Positions 28,270-36,940 of a stretch of 64,000 nt of DNA are shown here, one piece after another. Position 1 is the first letter of the stretch, and every line of letters starts with the position of its first letter. Source of the DNA: Streptomonospora sp. PA3 (GTDB lineage Bacteria; Actinomycetota; Actinomycetes; Streptosporangiales; Streptosporangiaceae); assembly GCF_009728995.1 (NCBI RefSeq), contig NZ_VTZW01000022.1:1-64000 (forward strand), given 5' to 3'. The translations under genes and the position numbers were made by a program. Below the pieces are notes generated by a model. That model did not search any database, was not told the origin of the DNA, and saw nothing but the letters and a program-made list of their open reading frames with translations.

Positions 28270-29700
28270 TCACTCCCCCTCCGTCGGATTGGCGAGGGCG
28301 CCGCCGACCGTGTTCTGCGCCGCCCCGCCGTCCTGGTCCCGGCTCCGCTGGGACTCCTGGCCGCTCTGCCCCTGCTCCTGCTGGCCCGACTGGTCGGACT
28401 GACCGGTCTGGTCGGCGCCGAGTCCGCAGGACTCGGGGTCGGCGGCGCAGGCGTCGGCCGTCTCGCGCAGGTCGGCGAGCCGGCCCTCGGCGTCGCCGCG
28501 GCTGTCGAGGGGGATGGTGGAGTTGACGGCGTTGCGCTGGGTCTGCGGCAGGCCGTCGAGGGGGATGTCGGTGTTCTGGATCTGCTCGGCCAGGTCGTAG
28601 CCGGCGATGTCGGTGTCGAGGCCCTGGTAGAGGGCGACCGTGGAGCCGTCTTCGGAAGGGCCGATGAAGTACTGGTTGCTCAGGTACTGCGAGCCGAAGT
28701 AGAAGCCCGCCGCGGCCACAGCTGCGGCGATCACCAGGAAGGTGACCACCATCGGCCACCAGCGGCGGGTGCGGGGCGGGTCCTCGGGTTCGGGTTCGGC
28801 GGCCGCGCGCACGTCGTCGAAGGCGGGGATGCGGTCCATCTCGGCGGTGTCGCCGGAGGAGCGGCTCAGTCCCTGGGCGCGGCCGGCGGGGGTGTCGGGG
28901 GTCATCACCGGCTCGCGGCGCTGGTCGGCGGCGCCGACGATCGCGGGCTGCTGGGTGGGGCCTTCGGGGTCGGTCGCGGTGTCGATGACGTCGGCGACGA
29001 CGGCCGTGATGTTGTCGGGGCCGCCGCTGCGGTTGGCGAGGTCGATGAGCCGGCGCGCGGCGGCGTCGGGGTGCGGCTCGGCCTCCAGGGTCTGGCGGAT
29101 GGTGTCGGGGCTGACCACCCCGGAAAGCCCGTCCGAGCACAGCAGGTAGCGATCGCCCACCCGCGCCTCGCTGACCGAGACGTCGGGGTCGACCTGGCTG
29201 CGGCCGTCGAGCGCGCGCAGCAGCAGGGACCGCTGGGGGTGGGTGGCGACCTCCTCCTCGGTGATCTTGCCTTCGTCGACGAGGGTCTGCACGAGCGTGT
29301 GGTCGTGGGTGATCTGCCCGAACTCCTCGCCCCGCAGCAGGTAGGCGCGGGAATCACCGACGTGGATCATGGCGACTCGCGCCCCCGACCAGAGCATGGC
29401 CGTTAGGGTGGTGCCCATGTTCTCCAGGCGGGGTTCGTCCTTCACCCGCTGGGCGAGCATCGAGTTCGCGTTCTCGACGGCCTGCTGCAGGGAGCTGACC
29501 ATCTCCTCGGTCGTGGGCACGTCCTCGTCCAGCGCACTGAGAGTCGAGACGGCGATGGCGCTGGCGATCTCGCCGCCGGCATGACCGCCCATTCCGTCGG
29601 CGACCGCGAGGAGGTACGGGCCGGCGTAGGCGGAGTCTTCGTTGCCTTCGCGGAGGCATCCTACGTCGGAGTACGCCGCGTATCGGAGAGCGATTGTCAT
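28270..29700 (-). CDS. pstP: PP2C-type Ser/Thr protein phosphatase PstP
   Basis: 476 aa. Cytoplasmic PP2C domain with metal-binding motifs ADGMGGHAGGE, VGDSRAYLLR, CSDGLSGVV and GGPDNITAVVADV, followed by a disordered linker, a membrane helix (PMVVTFLVIAAAVAAAGFYF, ~residues 314-333) and an extracellular domain ending in a Gln/Ser-rich tail. Dephosphorylates PknA/PknB and their substrates. ATG 29700 chosen because it starts MTIALRYAAYSDVG and overlaps the fhaB stop by ATGA; the longer upstream frame is antisense/overlap shadow. Confidence 0.95.
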   Translation of the reverse strand: MTIALRYAAYSDVGCLREGNEDSAYAGPYLLAVADGMGGHAGGEIASAIAVSTLSALDEDVPTTEEMVSSLQQAVENANSMLAQRVKDEPRLENMGTTLTAMLWSGARVAMIHVGDSRAYLLRGEEFGQITHDHTLVQTLVDEGKITEEEVATHPQRSLLLRALDGRSQVDPDVSVSEARVGDRYLLCSDGLSGVVSPDTIRQTLEAEPHPDAAARRLIDLANRSGGPDNITAVVADVIDTATDPEGPTQQPAIVGAADQRREPVMTPDTPAGRAQGLSRSSGDTAEMDRIPAFDDVRAAAEPEPEDPPRTRRWWPMVVTFLVIAAAVAAAGFYFGSQYLSNQYFIGPSEDGSTVALYQGLDTDIAGYDLAEQIQNTDIPLDGLPQTQRNAVNSTIPLDSRGDAEGRLADLRETADACAADPESCGLGADQTGQSDQSGQQEQGQSGQESQRSRDQDGGAAQNTVGGALANPTEGE

Positions 29701-30185
29701 TTGCGCAGTTCCAGGACGGTTTTGCCGATGCGGATGGGTTGTCCGACCGAAATGGGCTGGGGGCGGGTCAGCCGCTGCTGACCGAGGTAGGTGCCGTTCG
29801 TCGATCCGAGGTCCTCGACGACCCAGCGCCCCTCGTCGGAGAAGATGCGGGCGTGCCGACCGGATGCGTAGTCGTCGTTGATGACGAGTGTGGCGTCGTT
29901 GGCCCGGCCGATGACGATCGGCTGCGAGGTCAGGTTCAGCGAGGTGCCGGCGAGCGGCCCCTTGGTGACGACCAGGGAGCGCGGCTCGTTGCGGCGCCCG
30001 CGGGGAGCGCGCGCGGGCCGCGCGGGCGCGGAGGTCCGGCGCTCCTCGCTGCGCTTGCTGCGCTTGGACTTGCTCTTGGCGGGGCCGAGAAGGTCGGTGC
30101 GGATCACGCCGACCGCCATGATCACGAACAGCCACAGCACGCAGAGGAACGCGATCCTGATCAGCATGAGGGTCAAGTCGGACAT
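29697..30185 (-). CDS. fhaB: FHA-domain protein FhaB (FipA)
   Basis: 162 aa. One N-terminal membrane helix (LMLIRIAFLCVLWLFVIMAV), a basic linker and a C-terminal FHA domain (IVIGRANDATLVI, SGRHARIF, LGSTNGTYLG) that binds phosphothreonine. It is part of the PknA/PknB signalling module and links kinases to division and cell-wall machinery. The stop overlaps pstP. Unlike the tight arrangement elsewhere in the cluster, ~300 bp separate it from fhaA. Confidence 0.94.
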   Translation of the reverse strand: MSDLTLMLIRIAFLCVLWLFVIMAVGVIRTDLLGPAKSKSKRSKRSEERRTSAPARPARAPRGRRNEPRSLVVTKGPLAGTSLNLTSQPIVIGRANDATLVINDDYASGRHARIFSDEGRWVVEDLGSTNGTYLGQQRLTRPQPISVGQPIRIGKTVLELRK

Positions 30186-30484
30186 TGAACTGCTCTTCAG
30201 CCCCTGTCGTGCTCCGGCGAGGTGGCGATCATCGGAGCCGCCACCGCGTCTACTCGGCGTCGGACCCTAGGCGATCGTGGCGGAAAAGCCGAACGAACTC
30301 AATGGAGGGAACCATGGAGGGAGCCTAGGAGGCGTCGCCGGTCATTCGGCCGCTGCCGGCCCTGCGGCTGCGGCACCTTATGGGTGGGTGGTGGGTGGAG
30401 GCTCTTCCCCGTCTGCTGTGACGCGGCGAGAGCGCGTTTGGTTGCGGGAGGTTCGCGCCGGGGGGAGCCCGAAGCGCCGGGTCT
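30186..30484. other. Unusual gap between fhaA and fhaB
   Basis: 299 bp without a supported gene inside an otherwise tightly packed operon. It contains a tandem 12-bp near-repeat (ATGGAGGGAACC / ATGGAGGGAGCC, ~30302-30325) and a G-rich stretch TGGGTGGGTGGTGGGTGG (~30382-30399) that could form a G-quadruplex on the + strand. It may hold a second promoter for fhaB-pknB. Confidence 0.4.
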
Positions 30485-31246
30485 TTAGTCGCGGCGGAAG
30501 GTCATGGTGGTGCGGCCCAGGCTGATCCGGCTGCCGTCCACCAGGCGCGCGCGCTTGACCTGCTGGCCGTTGACGAAGGTGCCGTTGGTCGAGCCGAGGT
30601 CGACGAGGACCGCCTCGTCGTCCTCCACCCTGATCTCGGCATGGTGGCGCGATACGCCGTTGTCCACCAGCCGCAGGTGGCAGTCGGTGCCCCGGCCCAG
30701 CAGGGTCACCTGCGTGTTCAGTACGAAGGACTGCTGCATGCCCTGGCTCGCGGCCGAGCCCTCGGCGGTGGCTCCTCCCGGCGAGATCAGCAGGCGCGGG
30801 TACCCCTGGGCGTCGGCGGCGTTGCGGGGCTGATCGCTGACGGGCTGCCGGATCTCGCCGCTTTCGACAGTGGAGCCGCGGATCACCCCGGAGCGGATGC
30901 GGAACCGGCCGATCTGCAGGTCGGCCTCGGCCTTGAAATGGACGCGCACGGGACCGACGAAGGAGTATCCCTGCTCCGTCGCGTAATCGCGCGCGAGCTT
31001 GGCCAGTTCCTGGCCGATGGTGTCGGCCAGGGCGTCCATCTGTTCGGCGTCCTCGCCGGAGAGCTCCACGACGAAGTCGTTCGGCACCAGGGTGCGGCCC
31101 TGGGCGACGATGGCGGCGCGCTCGTCCATCTCCCGCTGGACGGCGCTGGCGATCTCGACCGGTTCGAGTTTCGACTTGAAGGCCCGAGCGAAGGTGCCTT
31201 CGATCATGCCTCCAAGCCTGCGCTCGAAGCGTTGGAGCACTCCCAC
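30485..31246 (-). CDS. fhaA: FhaA: DUF3662 and FHA domain protein
   Basis: 253 aa. N-terminal DUF3662 domain (residues ~1-115, starting GVLQRFERRLGGMIEGTFA) and C-terminal FHA domain (VTLLGRGTDCHLRL, SRHHAEIRV, LGSTNGTFVNG) joined by a short linker. FhaA binds phosphorylated partners such as the pseudokinase MviN and helps control peptidoglycan synthesis at poles and septa. GTG 31246 follows GGGAGGTACCTC. First gene of the cluster running to pknB. Confidence 0.94.
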   Translation of the reverse strand: MGVLQRFERRLGGMIEGTFARAFKSKLEPVEIASAVQREMDERAAIVAQGRTLVPNDFVVELSGEDAEQMDALADTIGQELAKLARDYATEQGYSFVGPVRVHFKAEADLQIGRFRIRSGVIRGSTVESGEIRQPVSDQPRNAADAQGYPRLLISPGGATAEGSAASQGMQQSFVLNTQVTLLGRGTDCHLRLVDNGVSRHHAEIRVEDDEAVLVDLGSTNGTFVNGQQVKRARLVDGSRISLGRTTMTFRRD

Positions 31247-31594
31247 GAGGTACCTCCCTTACTCCACTCCGGATGTACTGACGATCGTAACCGGGTAATC
31301 GCCCCCTTCGACTCACGCGTGTTTCTCCGCGAGCCCGCGGGGTGCTTCGACGCGCCGTCTTCCCTCCGGCCCGCTCCCTCGCTTGTCGGTCCAGACGGCG
31401 CCGCGCCCCGCACACCCGCTCAGGCTCCGGCGCCGATCCAGCCGGGCGGGGTGCCGCCGCCTTCCGGAGTGGAGCCCCGCGGTGGAGGAGATAAGCGTGC
31501 ACGGACCACCCGATGTCCGTGCTAATCTGGTGTCTGTCGCCGGGCGGAGGCGCACCGAACCCCCCAGGTCGGAGCCGGCCCCGGCAAATCAACC

Positions 31595-31616
31595 GTATAT
31601 GTGTGCAATCATATAC
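31595..31616. promoter_or_regulatory. AT-rich palindrome over the tRNA-Leu promoter
   Basis: GTATATG (31595-31601) and CATATAC (31610-31616) form a perfect inverted repeat around TGTGCAAT, ending 9 bases before the tRNA gene. TATACG here is at the right distance to be the -10 box, so the palindrome overlaps the promoter. The rest of 31247-31594 shows no gene. Confidence 0.45.
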
Positions 31617-31625
31617 GTGTCACTC

Positions 31626-31708
31626 GGGCGGGTGGCGGAACGGTAGACGCGCACGGTTCAGGTCCGTGTGTCCGAAAGGATGTGAGGGTTCAAATCCCTC
31701 CTCGCCCA
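31626..31708 (+). tRNA. tRNA-Leu (anticodon CAG)
   Basis: 83 nt with a long variable arm. Acceptor GGGCGGG/CTCGCCC with discriminator A, anticodon stem CACGG/CCGTG with loop TTCAGGT (anticodon CAG), T-arm GAGGG TTCAAAT CCCTC. CCA is not encoded. Confidence 0.96.
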
Positions 31709-31758
31709 CACAGGGGATACCTCGGGAGGCGCCTCCCGGTTTCCCAGCGGATCGACGA

Positions 31759-31789
31759 CGGGCCCCGCCGCTTGCGGCGGGGCCCGTTT
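31759..31789 (+). terminator. Hairpin terminator after tRNA-Leu
   Basis: CGGGCCCCGCCGC pairs with GCGGCGGGGCCCG, followed by TTTCGTTGTT. The U-rich 3' flank makes this one of the more classical terminators in the window. Confidence 0.88.
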
Positions 31790-31887
31790 CGTTGTTGCGG
31801 GCCGGGCCGGCAGCTCCGCCTCGGGCCGGCCGGTCGGCAGCCGCCCCGCCCGCGCCGGCGCCGCGGCCTTCGTGCGAGACTGCCCGC

Positions 31888-32499
31888 GTGAGCCTGAGTG
31901 AGCGACTGCACACCGCCGGACGGCCGCTGGTCGAGGAACAGCTCGCCCACCCCACGGTCGCGGGCATCGCGTCCGGGGACCTGGACGAGCGCGTCTTCGC
32001 GTCCTGGCTGGAACAGGACTACCTCTACCTGCGCGACTACGTCCGCGTCTTCGCCCGGTTGGCCTGGCAGGCCCCGTCCGCGCACCTGGAGTCGCTGGTC
32101 GACCTCGCCCACTCCACGCTGCACGAGGAGCTCCGGCTGCACCGGTCCCTCTCGGCGGAGTTCGGCGCCGACCTGGACGGGGCGGTCAAGGGCCCGGTAT
32201 GCGAGGCGTACACGTCGTGGCTGCTGGAGGCCGCGGCGGACTACGGCGAGGGCCTCGCGGCCGTCTACCCCTGCATGTGGGGCTACTCCTCGCTCGGCGC
32301 CGAACTCGCCCGCGGACCGCAGCCGGCCGATCCGCGCTTCCGGCGCTGGATCGAGACCTACTCCGACCCCGGGTTCGCCGACCTGACGCGGCACGTGGCG
32401 CGGATGCTGGACGAGACCCCGGTCGACCCCGACCGGGCGCTGGACCTCTTCCTCCGGGGCATGCGCTACGAGGTCGACTTCTGGACGGTGCCCGGGTAG
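31888..32499 (+). CDS. tenA: TenA family protein (thiaminase II-like)
   Basis: 203 aa, all-helical TenA fold. Visible motifs: FASWLEQDYLYLRDYVRVFA (substrate pocket D/Y residues) and the active-site cysteine region AVYPCMWGYSSLG, plus YSDPGFADLTRHV and a C-terminal glutamate in RGMRYEVDFW. TenA hydrolyses aminopyrimidines in thiamin salvage. No thi genes adjoin and no TPP riboswitch is seen, so the true substrate is uncertain. Start GTG 31888 (SLSERLHTAGRPL); no clear RBS. Confidence 0.85.
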   Translation: MSLSERLHTAGRPLVEEQLAHPTVAGIASGDLDERVFASWLEQDYLYLRDYVRVFARLAWQAPSAHLESLVDLAHSTLHEELRLHRSLSAEFGADLDGAVKGPVCEAYTSWLLEAAADYGEGLAAVYPCMWGYSSLGAELARGPQPADPRFRRWIETYSDPGFADLTRHVARMLDETPVDPDRALDLFLRGMRYEVDFWTVPG

Positions 32500-32516
32500 G
32501 CACGCGTCCGACCGGA

Positions 32517-33041
32517 TCAGGGGGCCAGCACGGCTCCCAGGTCCTCGTAGCGCTTCAGTTCGCAGCCGTCGGCCCGGGTGAGCTCGGCGTCGATCTCGGT
32601 GTCGCCGACATGGCCCGTCACGCGGGCGACCTGCGGGCCGCCGTAGATGAACGTGCACGGGGTGTCGGCGGGCACCGGCTCGAACGCCTCGGCGCCGCCG
32701 GCCTCGGCGAGGTCGGCGCACGCGGCTTCGGGCGCGGGATGGTCTCCGCCCGCGGGGTCGCAGGTGAGCCGCCAGTGCCGCGGTTCGGTCGGGGAGGGGC
32801 TGGGCACGGGGGAGGGATCGGCGGCGCCGCTGGGCTCGCCGGATCCGGTGGTGGAGACGCGGATGGTGAGTTCGGTCTCGGCGGGCCGGGCGCCGGTGCC
32901 GGAGGAGGCCGAGGCGGCCGTGCCGTCCGGAGAGGGCTCCGGCGGCGTGCGGACCTCGTCTTGGCCGCAGCCCGCCGCGGCCGTGGCGAGGGCGAACAGG
33001 GCGGCGGCCACCGGCGCGGCCGCTGTGATCGGCGTGCGCAT
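32517..33041 (-). CDS. Lipoprotein with subtilisin-inhibitor-like (SSI) domain
   Basis: 174 aa. Signal peptide with lipobox-like ATAAAGC (Cys ~24), then a ~65-residue Ser/Pro/Thr-rich linker and an SSI-type domain of ~85 residues: LTCDPAGGDHPAPEAACADL, FEPVPADTPCTFIYGGPQVA and DGCELKRYEDLGAVLAP at the C-terminus. The pattern of four cysteines fits the two disulfides of the family. SSI proteins are usually secreted free; membrane tethering here is unusual. Likely reactive-site loop around CTFIYGGP is altered from the typical CxxxYDPV. It may inhibit a surface serine protease or only retain the fold. Confidence 0.72.
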   Translation of the reverse strand: MRTPITAAAPVAAALFALATAAAGCGQDEVRTPPEPSPDGTAASASSGTGARPAETELTIRVSTTGSGEPSGAADPSPVPSPSPTEPRHWRLTCDPAGGDHPAPEAACADLAEAGGAEAFEPVPADTPCTFIYGGPQVARVTGHVGDTEIDAELTRADGCELKRYEDLGAVLAP

Positions 33042-33205
33042 ACCCTGTTCGACGTGGTGGGGCGCGCGGCGGTTCCCTCGGCGACGCCCGCATCACGCAC
33101 AGTCGCCGCCCGCGGGGCGTGCACCCCGTGCCGGTCCGAATAAGCGGGTTTGCGGGGAGGCAGAGGACCCCGCGGCGCCGCACGAGGAGAATCGAGGAGC
33201 ATCCG

Positions 33206-33538
33206 GTGTTCGCTGAGAGTGTGCCCGTGGTCGAGGTCGGGTCGGTGCCTCCCGACGGCTACCTGCTCGACGTCCGCGAGGACGACGAGTGGGCGGCGGG
33301 CCACGCGCCCGAGGCAGTGCACATCCCGCTGAGCCGGCTGGCCGAGCGGGCCGGGGAGATCCCCCGCGACCAGCAGGTCTACGTGGTCTGCCGGGTCGGC
33401 GGGCGCTCCGCGCAGGCGGTGCAGGCGCTCAACGACGCCGGCTGGCAGGCCGCCAACGTCGCAGGCGGGATGCAGGCTTGGGCGCTGTCGGGGCGCGAAC
33501 TGGTCAGCGAGACCGAAGACGAGCCGCGCGTGGCCTGA
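33206..33538 (+). CDS. Rhodanese-like domain protein
   Basis: 110 aa single rhodanese domain. Typical elements: LLDVREDDEWAAGHAPEAVH, IPLSRLAERAGEIP and the active loop VVCRVGGRSAQAV with catalytic Cys in CRVGGRS, then GWQAANVAGGMQAWA. It transfers sulfane sulfur or serves as a sulfur carrier in the cytosol. GTG 33206 is preceded by ATCGAGGAG. Not obviously linked to sulfur genes. Confidence 0.9.
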   Translation: MFAESVPVVEVGSVPPDGYLLDVREDDEWAAGHAPEAVHIPLSRLAERAGEIPRDQQVYVVCRVGGRSAQAVQALNDAGWQAANVAGGMQAWALSGRELVSETEDEPRVA

Positions 33539-33651
33539 CCTGGACGGCCGCCTCCGCGCGGGCGGGCGGGCCCGGCCTTGCCCGATGGCCGGATGTCTGC
33601 TTTTGGGGAAAGGCGAGCCGCGCGGGCGCTTGCGGGTGGCACTATGTCGAG

Positions 33652-35535
33652 GTGGCCCCCGATCACTTCGCCCCCAGCGCCGACGCCGTCCTGGCGTACG
33701 CCGCCGACGCGATCGTGGCCGTGGACACCGATCTGCGGGTCGTGCTGTGGAACCCGGCCGCCGAGCGCATGTTCGGCTGGACCTTCGCCGAGGTCGCCGG
33801 CCGCCCCCTGCCGATCGTGCCCGACGAGCTGATGGCCGAGCACCACGCCATCCTGGAGCGCGTGCGTGCGGGCGGGCCGCTCTCCATTGTCAGCCGCCGG
33901 CTGCGCCGCGACGGCACCGTCGTCGACGTCCGCATCGACACCAGCTCCCTGTGGGACGAGCAGGGCCGGCTCACCGGCTGGCTCGGCGTCTTCCACACCT
34001 ACGAGGAGATCGGTGCGGTCCAGAGCCATATGACCGAGCGGGCGCGGCTGGTGCGCCGGCTCACCGACGTGGTCGCCGACATCAACGCCGACCTCGACCT
34101 CGACGCCGTGCTGGACCGCATCGCCCACAGCCTGACGGAGCTCACCGGGGCCGACGCCGGCGGTTTCGCCCTGATCGAGGACGACCAGCTGCGGCTGGTG
34201 AGTCTGACCCAGCTGTCGGACCACCTGCGCGGCTACCAGGCGCCGCTGGAGTCCAGCCTGTTCGGCGAGCTGCTGCGCAGCGGCAAGACGGTGCTGCTGG
34301 CCACCGACGACACCCGCAGCCTGGACGATCTCATCTGGGCCGACCTCGACGGCCTGCACACCATCGCGCTGGGCGTGTCCAACGTCCAGGGCAGGCCCTA
34401 CGGGGCGCTCTACGCGCTCTACAGCAGACGCAAGGTGGGCCACGTCGAGCTGGAGCTGCTGGAGCTGCTGGCGGCCCACGCGGGGGTCGCGCTCGGCAAC
34501 GCCATGGCCTACCGCGAGATCGTGCGCCAGCGTGCCCACGAGCACGCCGTCGTCGACTCCAGCGCCGACGGCATCGCGGTGCTGGGGGCCAGCGGCCTGG
34601 TGCGCAAGTGGAACCGCTCGGCCGCGGAGCTGACCGGTTACGCCATGGCCGACGCCGTGGGCCGGCATCCGCCGTTCCCGCTGCCGGCCCGCCAGGGCGA
34701 GAACATCAGGCACCGCCTGGACAACGGCCGCTGGCTGGAGATCCTCATCACCGACATCCCCGAGACCGGCGAGCGGGTGGTGGACTTCCGCGACATCACC
34801 GAGGCCAAGGCGCTGGAGGAGGAGAAGGACCTCTTCCTGGCCACGGCCGGCCACGAGCTGCGCACCCCGATCACGGTCGTGCAGGGCTTCGCCAGCACGC
34901 TGGTGCGGCGCTGGGAGCAGCTCGACGACGACGCGCGCCGCAGCGCCGTCGACACCATCGCCGAGCGCTCGGGCACGCTCGCCCAGCTTGTCGAGAATCT
35001 GCTGCTGGGATCCGACGCCCGCGAGGCCGAACTGAAGACGGGCAACCACCCCTTCGACCTGGAGCGGCTGCTGCACGACAGCGCGACGGCGTTCCAGCCG
35101 TTCTCCGACCGGCACACGCTGGAGCTGGAGGTCCCGGCGCACCTGCCCTTCGCCCTGGGCGATCCCACCGCCACCGACGTCGTCATCGGCCAGCTACTGG
35201 AGAACGCGTTCAAGTACTCCCCGGAGGGCGGGCGCATCGTCGTGCGTGCCGCCGCCGAAGGGCCGTACGTGGCGGTGTGCGTCGAGGACGAGGGGATCGG
35301 CATCCAACCGGGCGACGAGGAGCGCATCTTCGGGCGGTTCGTGCAGGGCGAGGCGGGCGACCGCCGCCGGTTCGGCGGAATCGGGCTGGGCCTGTACATC
35401 GCCCGACGGCTGGCCCGCGCGCAGGGCGGCGAGGTCACGGCCCACCCGCGGGAGTCCACGGGGACCCGGATGAGATTCACGTTACATTCCGCGCCGGCAC
35501 CCGAGCCGGGCAAGCCCGAGATCCCGGACCAGTAG
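33652..35535 (+). CDS. Sensor histidine kinase with PAS-GAF-PAS domains
   Basis: 627 aa, no membrane segment, so cytosolic. Order: PAS (~residues 10-120, NPAAERMFGWTFAEVAG), a short coiled coil, GAF (~140-285), second PAS (~300-385, SADGIAVLGASGLVRKWN), HisKA with phosphorylated His in ATAGHELRTPITVV, and HATPase_c with N box GQLLENAFKYSP, G1 DEGIGIQPGD and G2 GIGLGLYIAR. No response regulator adjoins, so it is an orphan kinase. Downstream are anti-sigma and STAS-type proteins, which may share a stress pathway. The start GTG 33652 has no clear RBS; it is chosen because the upstream frame is non-conserved-looking. Confidence 0.85.
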   Translation: MAPDHFAPSADAVLAYAADAIVAVDTDLRVVLWNPAAERMFGWTFAEVAGRPLPIVPDELMAEHHAILERVRAGGPLSIVSRRLRRDGTVVDVRIDTSSLWDEQGRLTGWLGVFHTYEEIGAVQSHMTERARLVRRLTDVVADINADLDLDAVLDRIAHSLTELTGADAGGFALIEDDQLRLVSLTQLSDHLRGYQAPLESSLFGELLRSGKTVLLATDDTRSLDDLIWADLDGLHTIALGVSNVQGRPYGALYALYSRRKVGHVELELLELLAAHAGVALGNAMAYREIVRQRAHEHAVVDSSADGIAVLGASGLVRKWNRSAAELTGYAMADAVGRHPPFPLPARQGENIRHRLDNGRWLEILITDIPETGERVVDFRDITEAKALEEEKDLFLATAGHELRTPITVVQGFASTLVRRWEQLDDDARRSAVDTIAERSGTLAQLVENLLLGSDAREAELKTGNHPFDLERLLHDSATAFQPFSDRHTLELEVPAHLPFALGDPTATDVVIGQLLENAFKYSPEGGRIVVRAAAEGPYVAVCVEDEGIGIQPGDEERIFGRFVQGEAGDRRRFGGIGLGLYIARRLARAQGGEVTAHPRESTGTRMRFTLHSAPAPEPGKPEIPDQ

Positions 35536-35800
35536 CCGATTCCGCCGCCGACGAAGCCGGCCCGCACGTCCGCTTGGCTGCGCTGCGGGGGAGACGGGTG
35601 CCGATGAGGTGTTTCCGGGGTGGACGAACGGGGCATTTCGGCCCTGGCAGAGTCGCATTGCCGAGGCTTTGCCGCGAACCGACCAAGTGAATACGGACGA
35701 ATAACGAGGTCGGGGCGTGGGCGGCAGGCTCGTGCTCCCGCCGGTTGCTGAGCAAAGCCGGACGCGCGGGATGGAGCGCGCCGAGGAACGGGAGAAGTAC

Positions 35801-36328
35801 GTGTCACGAGTTGTACTGCTGCCGCACGCAGCGTCGAGTGTGACGAGCGCGCGCCGGCGGCTCTGCTCTGATCTGCGTGCCTGCGGTGTTGGCCCCGCCA
35901 AGGTCGACGACGCCGCCATCGTCCTGAGCGAACTGCTGAGCAACGCGCTGCGCCACGCCGCTCCGCTGCCCGAGCCCTTCCCGCCCGGATGCGTGCAGGT
36001 CGCCTGGGAGGTCGAGAACCCCTCGGCGGCCGGCGGCCGGGACGGATGGCTGGAGGTCGCGGTGCGCGACGGCGGAGCCCAGACCCTGCCGAGACTGGCG
36101 CGCCCGTCGCTGTCGGCCCTGGGCGGGCGCGGCCTGGGCATCGTGGAGCACATCGCGGCCAAGTGGGGAACCGAGGTCGACGACCGGGTGACCACGGTGT
36201 GGGCGGTCCTGGAGACCGCCGTTGCGGAGCCGCCGGAGCGCGGTGTGCCGGCGTCGCACCGGTCTTACGACCAGGCGTCCGGCGGGCGGATCCCGGTGGC
36301 GCCGCCGCAGCAGGCGGCCCGGACCTGA
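35801..36328 (+). CDS. ATP-binding anti-sigma/regulatory protein (HATPase, RsbW-like)
   Basis: 175 aa GHKL ATPase domain: N box VLSELLSNALRHA, G1 VAVRDGGAQTLP and G2 GGRGLGIVEHIAAKWG, without a HisKA domain, so a serine kinase/anti-sigma type protein rather than a sensor kinase. The Arg/Pro-rich C-terminal tail is extra. GTG 35801 chosen because GGGAGAA lies 6 bases upstream; ATG 35771 is in frame. It precedes an anti-anti-sigma (STAS) gene by ~230 bp, suggesting a partner-switching pair. No sigma factor gene is in the window. Confidence 0.85.
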   Translation: MSRVVLLPHAASSVTSARRRLCSDLRACGVGPAKVDDAAIVLSELLSNALRHAAPLPEPFPPGCVQVAWEVENPSAAGGRDGWLEVAVRDGGAQTLPRLARPSLSALGGRGLGIVEHIAAKWGTEVDDRVTTVWAVLETAVAEPPERGVPASHRSYDQASGGRIPVAPPQQAART

Positions 36329-36556
36329 ACCGCCCGCCCGCCGCCGAGCGGGCGGTTCGCGGAACACGCGGTGATCCGCGCGGTGCCTGATGTAGATTCT
36401 CGCTGGGGCTGAGCGCGGCGGCCTGCGCCGGTCGGAGACGCGACCGCGCGGGGCCTGCGGTCCGGATTTCGGACATTCGTGGCCGCAGCAAAGGGAAGTT
36501 CCGAAACGCGGTCGCCGATGTGGCCACCACTCCCCGTGGGCGCTACAGTCTCGACT

Positions 36557-36913
36557 GTGGAGTTGAAGATCTCGAGTCAGTCTCAGGGCGATTGCGCCGT
36601 TGTCGCTGTGCGCGGAGAGATTGACCTCTATACGGCACCGCAGCTGCAGAGCGGGCTCGTCAACGCGCTGGAGGACGGTGCGCGGCGCCTGATGGTCGAC
36701 ATGTCGCAGGTGGAGTTCTGCGACTCGACGGGGATGAGCGTCCTGCTGTCGGCCATGAAGCGCGCCCGCACCAAGGAGGGCGACCTCGCGCTCGTGGCGC
36801 CCAAGCCCGGGGTCCGCAAGGTCCTGGAGGTCACCGGGCTCGACGCGGTCTTCACCATCGAGGACTCCACCGACGCGCTGCCCAGAACTGCCGAATCGAG
36901 CCCGATGGGTTAA
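36557..36913 (+). CDS. STAS-domain anti-sigma factor antagonist
   Basis: 118 aa STAS protein. VRGEIDLYTAPQLQ and VDMSQVEFCDSTGMSVLLS contain the phosphorylatable serine (DST motif, S in FCDSTG) typical of SpoIIAA/RsbV antagonists. It should bind the ATP-binding protein encoded upstream when unphosphorylated. GTG 36557 has no RBS; TACAGT sits ~8 bases upstream as a -10 box, so the mRNA is probably leaderless. The longer frame from 36479 is not needed. Confidence 0.88.
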   Translation: MELKISSQSQGDCAVVAVRGEIDLYTAPQLQSGLVNALEDGARRLMVDMSQVEFCDSTGMSVLLSAMKRARTKEGDLALVAPKPGVRKVLEVTGLDAVFTIEDSTDALPRTAESSPMG

Positions 36914-36940
36914 GCCGTGTTCAAGAACGGCGGGGGTGCG

